Below, piece by piece: positions 1-10,640 of a DNA stretch of 64,000 bases. The notes under the pieces were generated by a model. It was not told the origin of the DNA, searched no databases, and was given only the letters and a program-made list of their open reading frames with translations. Made by a program: the position numbers and the translations under genes. How positions within the stretch are numbered: position 1 is the first letter of the stretch; each line of letters starts with the position of its first letter. Source of the stretch: Blastomyces gilchristii SLH14081 (Eukaryota > Ascomycota > Eurotiomycetes > Onygenales > Ajellomycetaceae); the NCBI RefSeq assembly GCF_000003855.2, contig NW_003101656.1, positions 491,463-555,462 on the forward strand, written 5' to 3'.

Positions 1-27
1 CTCTTGAACTCATTTTACTCAATGAAT

Positions 28-215
28 GAAAAGTTAATCAGACTGTTTCAATTGAGAGATTTATCAGTCTATTTTGAAATGAAAAGTTGATCAGACTGTT
101 TTAATTGAGAGATTTATTAATCTATTTTTAAATAAAAAGTTAATTAGACTGTTTCAGTTAAGAGATTTATTAGTCTATTTTCAATTGAAAAGTTGATCAG
201 ACTGTTTCAAAAGAA
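28..215 (-). repeat. 53-bp tandem monomers in the LINE 5' UTR, three full units plus a partial
   Basis: Units begin at 28, 81, 134 and 187, exactly 53 bases apart, each opening with a version of GAAAAGTTGATCAGACTG. They lie just upstream (in LINE sense) of the ORF1 start. The L2 copy has only two full units plus a partial (43721, 43769, 43822), so copy number varies between elements. Promoter monomers of other LINEs sit in the same place; a promoter role here is inference. Confidence 0.9.
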
Positions 216-471
216 GAATGAAAGACTTTTATATATAAAATATCTGATTTTTTTTCACACTAGTTCAGTAACTAGATTAGATTTTTGAAGACAATCTAAT
301 AAACTAAAATTGATTTTTAAGATAAATCAATAAAATCTTTATAAACTCTTTCTTGAAATACAGTGAGAAAAAGTATGATATCAATTGATAATAAATCAGA
401 TAATATGACAGTTTTTGAGAGAAAAACTGATAAAAAATAAGTCAATTTTTTACAGAGAAATTGATTAAAAC

Positions 472-571
472 NNNNNNNNNNNNNNNNNNNNNNNNNNNNN
501 NNNNNNNNNNNNNNNNNNNNNNNNNNNNNNNNNNNNNNNNNNNNNNNNNNNNNNNNNNNNNNNNNNNNNNN
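472..571. other. Assembly gap, 100 N
   Basis: Exactly 100 Ns inside the LINE 5' UTR. The round length suggests a fixed-size placeholder, so the true distance is unknown. A second 100-N gap occupies the same place in the other LINE copy at 44103-44202. Confidence 0.98.
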
Positions 572-1129
572 AAGCTCTTCAGTCCCTGAAAAAGTAATCC
601 GGAGGGGAAAGAATATGAAATTATGATAGAAAACAGCTCTGTTTTTAATTCTTTATAAGAATATTGTATAAAATTCAGAGAAAAATATCTTACTTTTTCA
701 AGAGAAGTAAAAAAACTATTTCTAAGATCTTTTTTTTGCATTAACTGCTGCAGAAGAATGAGATAGAAACTGCTAAGATATACACTACTGTATATTCTCT
801 ATCAAGACTTTTCCTCTTCAGAGTCTTGATATTATAGAGAATATAAGTCTGTTTCTATATAATAATATAAATAGTGTCAGCAGAATGTAGAGAAACTGCT
901 TATTTATATCTCAAAATAGAAGACTTTGTCAAGAATTATATTAATATAGAGTTAATTCTTAAATTCAATAGAAACCTAGTATTACTGTTCTCAATTTCTT
1001 ACAGAATCTATTGAATATTGAGATATTAAAACTAGATTTAATATATCTCACTGTGCTGAGATTCAAGACTCAGTCAGATCTTGAGATATACTGAATTTAT
1101 AGTTGCTGATATACTGTTGACTTGTTCTG

Positions 1130-1440
1130 TTGACTCATTGTTCACTGATTATATATCAAGTACTGTTGCCAAGGTATCTTTTTGTATTATTCTGTCAGAG
1201 ATGAGCTAGATTGAGAGAGGTGATACAAGAGTGAGACTTGGCATTGATGTCTAGATACACTGAAGACAGACAGAATATTTGTGAAGATTGTACTTCAGAA
1301 GTGTTTATTGATTATATGCTTGATATTATTACTGAGATATCTTTTTGTATTTTTCTGCCAGGGATGGGCCAGATTGAGAAGGGCAGTATGAGAGTGAGAC
1401 TTGGTGTTGATGTTTTGAAACATCAAAGATGAACAGAGTA
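1130..1440. repeat. Two direct repeats of about 160 bp in the LINE 5' UTR
   Basis: Two imperfect units share the block GTATCTTTTTGTAT...CAGATTGAGA...GTGAGACTTGG, with the block recurring about 163 bases later. The L2 copy has two units about 155 apart (near 44861 and 45016) and the L4 copy three (63128, 63290, 63438 on the other strand). The antisense frame through these units is fairly open; see findings. Confidence 0.75.
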
Positions 1441-1789
1441 TTTACAGATGTTGCTTCTCAGATATCTCCACAATTACAGATTGAGGATCTTTCAAAATTG
1501 AGAAGATTGATGCATATGGCTAGGTCTTTTCATCTTACAATTTGTATGGCAATTTGGCCCGGGGTTGTGGTGTGATAGGGGAGAATGAGGGATAATCCCA
1601 CACAGGAGTTTTGAACAACATCTGGTTCATGTTTGGCTGGATAACTCCACCACCACACGGGGTATGCGTTCAGCGATGGGGTCAAAATGCTTGTATGATC
1701 GAGGGCTTTTCGATGGATCTATCGACGGGTTCTTATTCAAAAAATCGAGCGAGTTCGTGGTGGAGCGGTTGATGAATTATATTAGCCTG

Positions 1790-1838
1790 AGACTGTAGTC
1801 CCAGCAGGATTCATGCTAAGAAATGTACAGAAACAGCT
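1790..1838. mobile_element. Relic fragment of the 506-bp hAT-like MITE
   Basis: About 45 bases resemble the interior-to-end part of the intact MITEs: AGTCCCAGCAGGATTCATGC then AAGAAATGTACAG, against AGTCCCAGCGGGATTCACGC in the copy at 12606-13111. No terminal repeat or target duplication remains. Differences are mostly transitions at CpG. Confidence 0.6.
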
Positions 1839-2318
1839 ACAGTATTGCATAGCAACATCATCTTTATTCAATACATGCACTGTTAATATTCTTTGTATAC
1901 AGTTATCATATAATCTGTATCAGAGATATATGTAGAAAACAGATCTTTGTTGCTAGAATAAATGATTACAACAATTCTCTGTTTTCATATTATAAACATA
2001 AGTTATTCTCATTTCTTTCTTCTCTCTTTTCTCTTCTTCTTCAACTCATCACTAAGTACAAGCTGGTATGAAAACTATTAAAACACTAATAGAAACTCTC
2101 AAATTAAAGAGTATAGATTAATCAAAATTTAAATACAGAAGAATCAAATTATATTCAATATTATTAATTATTCATTCTCTCTTAATAAAATAACAGTCAC
2201 ATCTTCTTTCCTTCTTCTCTCTTCAAACAAAACATGGCCTGTGAAAAGCAAGTATCACATCAGATTATAATGATTAATACAGCCTCAGCACGCCGGGCTG
2301 CATACATACAGTACATGT
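1839..2318. other. Unassigned AT-rich sequence, pre-insertion locus of GypA copy A1
   Basis: No gene, RNA or element of the window's families is recognised. With 8048-8841 it would be continuous once copy A1 and one target duplication are removed. A short GC-containing patch (CAGCACGCCGGGCTGCATAC, about 2285-2304) has escaped the decay. Confidence 0.5.
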
Positions 2319-2323
2319 TAAAC

Positions 2324-2629
2324 TGTAAGAGGCCTACGCCGAATAGATCGGTATAATATATAGATCTCATATAACAAAGAGAAAAACATTAGAGAAGGAA
2401 AGAAAGAGAAAGTGTAAAAATCAGTGATTGAGATGAATATTTATACACATATGTGATAGTGTATGCAGTGAAGCTTCGAGGTAAAAGAATCTATACGCGT
2501 TCATGGCGGCTGAGAATCAGTGATTGAGAATGACTGAGAATCAGAGCATATGTGTTTGAGAGTGAAGTAGAAGAATCTATGAAGTAGAATGAAATAGTCT
2601 ATATGATTGATCAGGTGCAGCTCATCACA
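2324..2629 (-). repeat. 3' LTR of GypA A1
   Basis: A 306-bp LTR, TGTAAGAGGCC...CATCACA on the plus strand. It is more decayed than its partner: for example GGCGGCTGAGAATCAG where the other LTR has GGCGGCCGAGGATCGG. Confidence 0.92.
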
Positions 2630-5600
2630 TTAGCTTCTCTCTTTCAGAAGCAGTTCTCATCAGTCAAGAACTGCTGTTTCAGATAATATGAAACTCAGAG
2701 TTCAGATCAGTTAATCATAGCTGACTCATTTCATGAGATATTACTGACTGCAGCTGTGAAGTCTCTTATCAAGAATATTCTCAATCTCTCACTCAAGCTC
2801 ATTATCTTCTTCTATAATGTCTGATGACTGTCAGTTAGAAGTCAGTTGAGAAGAGAATGAATCAGTGACAGTACAGCAGAGCAAGCTTGTATAAAATATA
2901 TTATAAATTTCTGATAATGTGTCAAGACAGTAGTTGTGACTATCTAGAACTTCTATTACTTTATATCTGATATGATGATAATTCAGTGTATGAGATGAAC
3001 ATATAATTCATATATTCTTAAGATTCAATTATATCAGATCTTCTATCTTATATTATTCAGCAGAGTCTCAGTGAATATTGATTTGATTCTCTTGATTTTG
3101 TTTCATAGTTATCATAAAGATCTCTGCTCAATCACAGAGATCTCAGAGCTTTATTACTATATTATCAGTGATCTGAATCAGACTGCAGACTGCAGAGATT
3201 CAGTGTGAACTGTGTAATCTCTAGAAGATTCAACATCTTCATGTGATAACTGTGTGTAAGAAAGAACAGACTTACATCTGTTGAAACAGCATCTCATTCA
3301 TTGATAGCAATCTCTGTGTGTAGAAGCAGGTTATGTCAATCATCTTATAAGTGATTGCAGAACTTACAGAGATAGTTCTTTACAGTCTGAATTATCTGTT
3401 CTGATGTATTATCAGTCTCAGAGTGATAGATAGTTGACAGATAGTATATAATCTTGAGAACTTGACAGATTCTTGTTCAGAGAGTACTCATGAATTAATA
3501 ATCTCAATTGAATACTATTAATCTCAGCAATTTATACATCTGATAGAATGAACTCTGTAAGAAGACTTCAGTGACTTGTTCAGTATCTATTTTATTATAA
3601 GATTTTAATATTATATCTTTACTTAGTCAGTCAACAATGATCAGAATGTTTCTATAACTCTTACTCTTAGATAGATTAATAGTGAAGTCAATCACTACAT
3701 GTTATCAGATTCTATTAGAAATATTAAGTGATTTCAGTAGATCTTTTCTACAGTTCTTTCATAAGATAATAGAAGAACAGTGATTACAGTTTCAGATAAA
3801 GTATCTGATACTTTTTAATATCTCAGACTAATAGAACTCTCAGAAGATCATTCTATACAGTTATTCACAGCCTGAATAATCAGTTATATACAAATTATGT
3901 ATCTCTTGCATTATTCAGATGTATAAGGGTTCAGAGTGAGAGACTCAGCATCATTTATAAAAGTATAGAGTATTATTATTATTGATTGAATATTCTAAGA
4001 TATTGATTCTTACATATAATTCTGAGAGAAATCAAGATACTTCTTATCATACTACTTCAGTGAGTGCTTGAAGAAGTTCATTGATTTAAGCTGCTGTATG
4101 TTATAGCTCATCTAATATAGATTCAGAAGAAGTTAAGATATCAGTGATAGTTCTAATCAGAGAAGTATGTATAGTACTGTAAGCTGTTTCATCTTGATTA
4201 ACTAATATCTTCAAATTCAAGAGTCAGTGCTCTTAATTCATTCAGTGAGTATCTGTTACATTGAATGACATGTCTTACTCTTGTCATGAGAGAGCATCTA
4301 TTATTGAGTTCTGACTGTCAGAACAGTAGTATATTATAAAATAAAAGCAGCTTAAGAACTCAGATAATTGTATCTATTATTAAGTGAGTTTACAGATAGT
4401 TGTGAAGTATTTGAGATTCTTATAATCTATGACTATTTCAAATTCAGAGATACTTTGAAATTCAGAGTTTCATTCTTCTAAACAGTATACAATTACAAGG
4501 AGTTTCTTATTATAGATCTCATAATTACATTCAGTGAGACTCAGTTTCTTAGACATGAAGACATATGATTATAGAATATCTTTATCATCATATTATAATA
4601 TCACTTCTTCTGTTACATAGTCAGAGAAATCAGCTTTAATAACTGTTTTATAATCAGAATTGAATATTATTAGCAGAGAGATATTAATGAATATCTTCTT
4701 TATCTGTGTAAATACAGTGTCAGTGTCTGCTGATCATTGAAATACTGAGTCTTTCTTAGTGAGTTCTGTAAGTGATCTTGCAATATCTGAGAAGTTTCAT
4801 ATAAATCACTGATAGAAGTTAGTAAATCTGATGAAGCTTTATACATCTTTCACAGTGTATGAGATCTTTTATTCAAGAATAGCAGAGATCTTCTCAGAAT
4901 TCATTCAGATCTTCTCATCAGCTTCTATGATGAAATCTAAGTATTTAGTACTCTTGATTTTAAAATCACACTTATCAATATCAATTGATAGTTCTGCTTC
5001 TCATAGTCATTGTAATATTCTTTATACATACTCTTGATATTTCTTTCTGAATTCATTAGTGAAGATGAGAATGTCATCTTGATAAGTAGATACAAATTTA
5101 TTAAGAAAGTCTCAGAGTGCTTAGTTAATATATATCTGAAATATACTGAGAGTATTAATCAGTTCAAAGAGTGTGACTACTCATTCAAAGAGATTATATT
5201 ATGTTTGAAATGTCATAAGTCACTCATCTTCTTCAGTAATATGAATCTTATGAAATGCAGTGATGACATTTAACTTTATAAATCATTGAGCTTGTTTAAT
5301 GTGAGCTAGAGTTTCATTGATAAGAGATAAAGAATAACAGTCTTTCTTTGTTAATCTATTCAATTCTTGATAATTCACACAGAATCAGAGTTCTTTATCT
5401 GATTTCTTTGTAAAGAGAATACAGGCTGCAGTGAAAGAGTTTCTAATATATATAAATTCTTTATTCAATAGATCATTGAGTGTTTTTCAAAGAAGAAGAA
5501 GTTTATCTCAAAATATATTATAAAGACAGTCTTATAACAGTTCAGAATTCTTATCATTCTTTTTCTTTAACTTGATACTGTGATTCATTTCAGAATCTTG

Positions 5601-6299
5601 TAAGAAGAGTATATTCAGAATATTATCTTGTCAGAAGATATCTAGATATTCATGATATTATTGAGAGAGCTTTATACAAGAATCTGTTATTATAACACAG
5701 AATAACTTTTCTAGAGTCTTTTTAATATTAGTCAGACTGACAGAATAGATTGATATATGATTCTGCTATCAGTGAACTTGTCAGCAACTCTGTCAGTGAT
5801 TTTAATGATGACTTCTTTTTCAGAGTATTTTATAAGTATTGACAGAGATCTGTGTAAGATTCATAGTCTTGTGAATATCATCTTCATGAATTCTATCATC
5901 ATTAGAGAATATCAAGCTTCTGTTTTAAGCATTCAGTAAGATATCTTGTTCAGATAGCTAGACAAGTTCTAATATAAGATTATAATTGAGATTATTAACT
6001 TTATATGTATAAATATCTTTATATTGATGTTCTCTTATATCTATGTTTAGTTTTATTATATAACAGATACAAACATCTTTCAGATCATTAAATTCTGTAA
6101 GAAGTTAGAGTTTTAATAAAGAAATACACTGAAGATTATAACATCTTATAACTGAAGATTTTATTATTGTATAGTAACATAGACTGCTGTCTATCATGGC
6201 CTTCATATTATACATGTTATTAATCACAGTAGATACAAGAATTACATTCATTATTATCTTCTCTTCAAATCATTGTTATCTGACCTCTTCAAGCTCCTG
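2630..6299 (-). pseudogene. pol: GypA A1 pol remnant (protease, RT, RNase H, integrase, chromodomain)
   Basis: Reading down from about 6200 on the minus strand: a protease-like stretch with a MIDSS core, the RT/RNase H block (about 5560-4200), integrase (about 4050-2900), and near 2830-2690 the chromodomain equivalent of the better-preserved copy at 28330-28500. Stops and indels occur in every domain; around the RT active site (near 5080) the frame is also shifted. It sits directly before the 3' LTR. Assignments come from alignment by eye to copies A3 and A6. Boundaries are approximate. Confidence 0.75.
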
Positions 6300-7444
6300 T
6301 TTATGAATTTGAATAAAAGCTAATCTTTTTTCTGTTTCATCAGAGTATTTTCATAGTTATCTTCTGAATCTTTCTCTAATATAACATGATTGATGTGGAC
6401 AGACACTGATTCATTCTTCAAACAAGAAGACACTGATCTTTCTCTTGAGTATGAAGACACATAGATTAATCAGCAGTTCAAAGCAATGTGTTCTGATCAG
6501 TTATAGTTGATACACACTTCATATTAACATTAATCAGTGACTTCTTCAGAGGTGATTTCAGAGATCTGAAAGCCTGTTCAGACAGCAGAGACTCTTGCTT
6601 ATGTATAGATATTTAAGTCTACTCAGTTCATAGCATCTGCATCATTATTATTATTCTTCAGTGTAGATATATGAGTGACTGAAATGTAACATCTTCTGTC
6701 ACTGTTCTGTATACTCTTGAGCTTGATAAGACAGTCATTCAATGTCTGAAGCTGTGTGCAGAAGTCTTTATAAGTCTGGTCTTGATCTATACTTACAAGA
6801 GTCTGTAAGAGTTTGAAAGTTAATATCTTCTTAAGCATGCTAATCTTCATTCAATTCTCTCAAGATTGATCACCTGCTTCTAGAATCTTGATGTTAAAGT
6901 CAGGGATGAATGTTGCAAGAGAAGTGTTTCTCTGTCAAGCACTCTGTAATCAATCTAATACTTTCTGTTGCATAGCAGTGTCTCAGAACAGAATATTAAG
7001 ATGTTTGATAATATTATCAGATGTTTATAATGCTGATTTACATGCTTTCATTTATAAATGAAACTTCTGTTTCATATGATTCTTGAATCATTTATTGATA
7101 TATCAATCTTGATTGATTAGTGAACTGATGATATCTTCATTCACACTCAGTTTTACAAGCACTTTCATTCTTCATGATGAGTAGAGAGTGAGATCAAAAG
7201 CATTAAAATATGTGAGAGCATCTAAGTGTTCTTGCAGTGCTTTTGTATTTGATTCTGTAGATGTTGAAATTGTCTATACAAGAGTTTCTTATTGAGATAA
7301 TTATTGAATTTCTTCATATTGATGTTGTTGAGTTGCATGCATATCAGCTATTTATTGTTGTTATAATTTTAACATTGCTCAGAGCCACTGTGACACTGTG
7401 TCTATGCTCATGTTCAAGAGTTCTTCCATACTATTGTTAGACAT
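6300..7444 (-). pseudogene. gag: GypA A1 gag remnant
   Basis: The inferred start is the ATG at 7444-7442, opening MSNN, the same start seen in copies A3 (23363) and A5 (36501). A 75-codon fragment (6850-6623) begins MKISMLKK and is shared by all GypA copies (24337, 37083). It corresponds to a capsid-like part of Gag and is rich in Leu, Lys and Gln. The rest is broken by stops. The start lies about 290 bases inside the 5' LTR, normal for Gag of an LTR element. Confidence 0.7.
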
Positions 7445-7736
7445 GATTATATCAATTGTTGAATGTGTGATATCTGTGAAATCATAATTGTATGAATATC
7501 TCATACATCTGAGATGTCAGAACTCTGAGGTCTTTCACTGATATTCTCTTGTAAGATCTTACTCTCTTCATAAGATCTTGTTGCAGGGTCAGAGTGACTG
7601 GCAAGCATGCTTCTATCTGAGAACTCAGTGTTCACTTAACTGTTTGACTGTTTCTCTATTTCTTACATGTTGTTACACATTCAGATATCTCAATGAATAA
7701 TTGTCTCTAATAAGAAGACAATAAACATTTTTCTAG

Positions 7737-8042
7737 TGTAAGAGGTCTACACCGAATAGATCAGTATAATATATAGGTCTTATATAACAAAGAGAAAAAT
7801 ATTAGAGAACGAAAGAAAGAGAAAGTGTAGAAATCAGTGATCAGAGTGGATATTTATACATGTATGTAGTGATGTACACAGTGAAGCTTCAGAGTGGAAG
7901 AATCTATACGCGTTCATGGCGGCCGAGGATCGGTGATCGAGAATGGCCGAGAATCAGAGTGTACATGTTTGAGAGTGAAGTGGAAGAATCTATGAAGTGG
8001 AACGGAATAGTCTATATGATTGATCGGGCGCAGCCCGCCACA
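7737..8042 (-). repeat. 5' LTR of GypA A1
   Basis: A 306-bp LTR, TGTAAGAGGTC...GCCCGCCACA on the plus strand. It retains several CpGs lost from the 3' LTR. As the LTR nearest gag it should hold the element promoter, but no motif is distinctive enough to mark. Confidence 0.92.
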
Positions 8043-8047
8043 TAAAC

Positions 8048-8841
8048 TGAGAGACTGCATGAGTTACAAACCAGTATCAGTATCTCAGAAAGAGTTATAC
8101 AGTGTGAGAAAGCCGCAACTCTCAGTTATATGCACAGAGAGTGAATTATTACAGTAAGTGTATGTGTATTGCAGAAAAGTAACACTTTTTAATAACACTC
8201 AGTCTCTGATATTATGAAAATAGAGTCTCTCTGTAAGATCTGTTATTATTAGAAGTCAGAGAATCTTATATTTCTCAAGATCATCTTCATATATCTTATC
8301 TGTGAAATTACTGAGAGAAATCATGAATTTTAGCATTCTGTTTTTAATGTTATTTAAGTGATAGTAGAGTTTACTCTGATCACACTTTTTAAGTGTATAT
8401 TTTCTAAATATTCACATTTATACAGATATGTACTGATTATTTATTAAATGATGTTAATATAATAACTCATTATAACTATGTTATTCTCACTATAAGAGAT
8501 ATATAATTGACGATGAACATTGTAAAGACTCTGAGAAGTGAGTATTTTAAAGATGCTGTAACTCTGCAATCTTGATTTCTTTTTATTTTTATTTTTTATT
8601 TTTTTATTTTTCTTTTATTTTTTTTTTCTTTCTCTTTTTGTTTTTTTTTTCTTTTTATTTTTTTTTTTCATTGTGATTTATTTTTGTTTTGAATATTTTT
8701 TTCATAATTAAAATTATATGAATTATAATCTATCTTCAGAAAAGTAATGATATTTAATAATACTCTCTGTTCAATTTTCAACAAATGAGCACTATGTTAT
8801 GATATTATATAAGTGAGAAGTGATTTCATAATCTCATTTAA
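8048..8841. other. Unassigned AT-rich sequence with a T-rich tract
   Basis: No recognisable gene. It is the right flank of the A1 insertion. A strongly asymmetric T-rich tract (about 8576-8700, runs of up to 11-12 T interrupted by single A or C) is its only distinctive feature. GypB copy B1 begins abruptly at 8842. Confidence 0.55.
8576..8700. repeat. Poly-T-rich low-complexity tract
   Basis: About 125 bases that are mostly T with scattered A and C. No poly-A retrosequence or target duplication is evident next to it. Confidence 0.85.
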
Positions 8842-9349
8842 TGCTGTGGTTCGGAAGAACGTACAACCGCCGGATAATAACTTCCGAACTTGCTTACGAA
8901 TGTAAAAGAGGCTATAGCGGCCATCAATTAATTTAGTGTACTGTATATAAGAAGTCAGTGTACATCTGTAATTATATACTAACTTAAGCAACCTTTGAAT
9001 CACATCTGATAGCATGTCTAAAAACTGGTGAGAAGTGCAGACTTCTTCAGAGCATGATAATTTCATCTATGAAGCAATTTGTAGTTATCATGCCAGTATG
9101 ATTCTAAAAACACCTCAAAAGATAATGTATAAAGAGTGATAAGTGAAAGAGTATCTGATTGATACTGCTTCACTTGTTGAAGGAAAACTCCATGCCCAGG
9201 CAAATACTATATATGTGAATGAATAAGATGTGAGAAAGAGAATAAGAGTGATGAACTAGATTTAAAGATGTTTACTCTCTACTCAAAAGAAGAATAAAAA
9301 GAAAGATAATCATCATCAGAATTTTATAATAATAACAGGAAATCAGAAG

Positions 9350-9410
9350 TCATATCATGATATAATGATATAGTGATATAATAATATAGTAATATAACAA
9401 TAGATATTAT
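9350..9410. repeat. AT microsatellite-like run inside GypB
   Basis: An imperfect repeat of ATATAAT/ATATAGT units upstream of gag. The same place in copy B4 (about 55070-55165) has a longer version, so the tract varies in length between copies. Confidence 0.7.
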
Positions 9411-9433
9411 ACAATTAACAAGAAATCAGTGAA

Positions 9434-10640
9434 ATGAACACCTTCTCTAGTTAATAACTAATAACACTCTTCCCTGCTATCTAAACTGAAAGGTATGCAG
9501 AACCTCTTAGAGAGTTTACTCAAAGAAGTAAGAAAAGCAGCTGAGACTGCTGAACCAGAATTGAAGCTCTGTATATATACAAGAATTCTAAATGAAATCA
9601 AGACCTTGTATACACAGTGAGAGACTGAGGCAGAGATCAAACAATAATTAACATTCACTGTGAATCAAGTATTCACTATAAAGAGCTTCACTAATACAAT
9701 TATCATTATCAATAAGAATAGAGAAGATCAGGTCTTAGATCTATAGTAAGAGATTGAACATTTACACAGACAGATAATCACACTGAATCTGAGAATCTTA
9801 TTACAATTATTCACAATCTCTCTAGAAGTATATATATTATCAGAGATCACTGTGCAGAATGAGAATCTGAATATGAAATACATTAAACTGAGAGATCTGT
9901 CAGAACTATCAAGCTTTAATAGCAATGGAAAAAATGATGCTGTAATCAGCTGACTAAGTTAGATACAATTATATTATCAGATCAAACACAAACTTATAGA
10001 TAGACAGTTAATAGAATTTTAATAAGTCTTAAGATCTGCTGTGTTTCTACTCAGAAAAGCAAAGTCATTATAAATAACTAATAAAAAGATAAATCTCATA
10101 GATTAGAAATAATATTCATTTCTACAAATATGAAATGAGTTTTCTAAATGAATCTTACACAGCTTTGAGAAAGTGAATGTATAAGACAAGTATTACAAAC
10201 ACTTTACTGAGTGTAGATAAGTGAAAGAACTTATATTATACTTTATATACTTCAGTTTACACTATCTTATACTGAATGAAGAGCTTTCAACATCTTTCTG
10301 TTACAGATCTTCATTCATGATCTTATATCTGAGTTAAGAGTGAATTGAAAATACTTAATCTCATAATCAAACATAGTGAATAAAGTATACAACATTCTCA
10401 TTGTACAGAAATAAGTAAGTTAATTATAATAGATAATACTGCAATCAAGTATATCTTAACAGAGAACAGATAATCAGACTTCTATAATACAAGTTATACA
10501 TCTGAATACAATAAATCTAGATCTGAATGTCATTGCTACAGTACTAAATCTCTCAAAAAAGAAATTCTCTGAGTGAAAATCTTGATATTATAAGTATTGA
10601 GCATGCTTCAACTGCAGACATTAAAATTATAATACAAAAG
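9434..10640 (+). pseudogene. gag: GypB B1 gag remnant
   Basis: The inferred start ATG (9434) encodes MNTFSS, matching MNIFSS at 19177 of copy B2. The frame closes after a few codons through C-to-T stops, but similarity to other copies continues to a zinc-knuckle remnant with ACFNCR near 10600. Several open frames on the opposite strand here are shadows. It should have encoded the particle protein of the element. Confidence 0.7.

Larger units (their letters stand above)
1..1771 (-). mobile_element. LINE-T copy L1: 5' UTR and first codons of ORF1, Tad1-like LINE leaving the window
   Basis: The block matches 43700-45451 in the same orientation and 62703-64000 in inverse. The 43700-45451 copy is the 5' end of a complete LINE bounded by target duplications, so this is the 5' region of another LINE read on the minus strand, with the body beyond base 1. 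Its 5' terminus is at 1771 (plus strand ...GGAGCGGTTG). The probable ORF1 start codon is the complement of CAT at 11-13, matching the ATG at 43706 of copy L2. Contents in LINE order: a GC-richer leader (about 1500-1771), two direct repeats near 1130-1430, an AT-rich middle, an assembly gap, and 53-bp monomers. It is heavily decayed, mostly by transitions. Confidence 0.8.
2324..8042 (-). mobile_element. GypA copy A1: complete Ty3/Gypsy chromovirus, inactivated
   Basis: An LTR retrotransposon of 5,719 bp with two 306-bp LTRs (2324-2629, 7737-8042) and a perfect 5-bp target duplication TAAAC at 2319-2323 and 8043-8047. On the minus strand the order is gag, aspartic protease, reverse transcriptase, RNase H, integrase, chromodomain, which is Ty3/Gypsy chromovirus order. 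Every domain has many stop codons, so the copy cannot encode its own proteins. Dozens of small plus-strand frames inside it are antisense shadows. Confidence 0.92.

Noticed and set aside
28..215. Regular 53-bp repeats considered as a CRISPR array
   Set aside because: The repeats are contiguous and degenerate with no unique spacers, recur in other LINE copies, and the genome looks fungal.
1239..1440. Possible host gene fragment in the GC-richer block at the left edge
   Set aside because: The same block occurs three times as the LINE 5' leader, so it is element sequence rather than a host gene.
4831..5273. Two adjacent plus-strand frames of 68 and 79 codons
   Set aside because: They are antisense to the RT region of GypA A1; matching shadows appear at 25848-26290 in A3 on the other strand.
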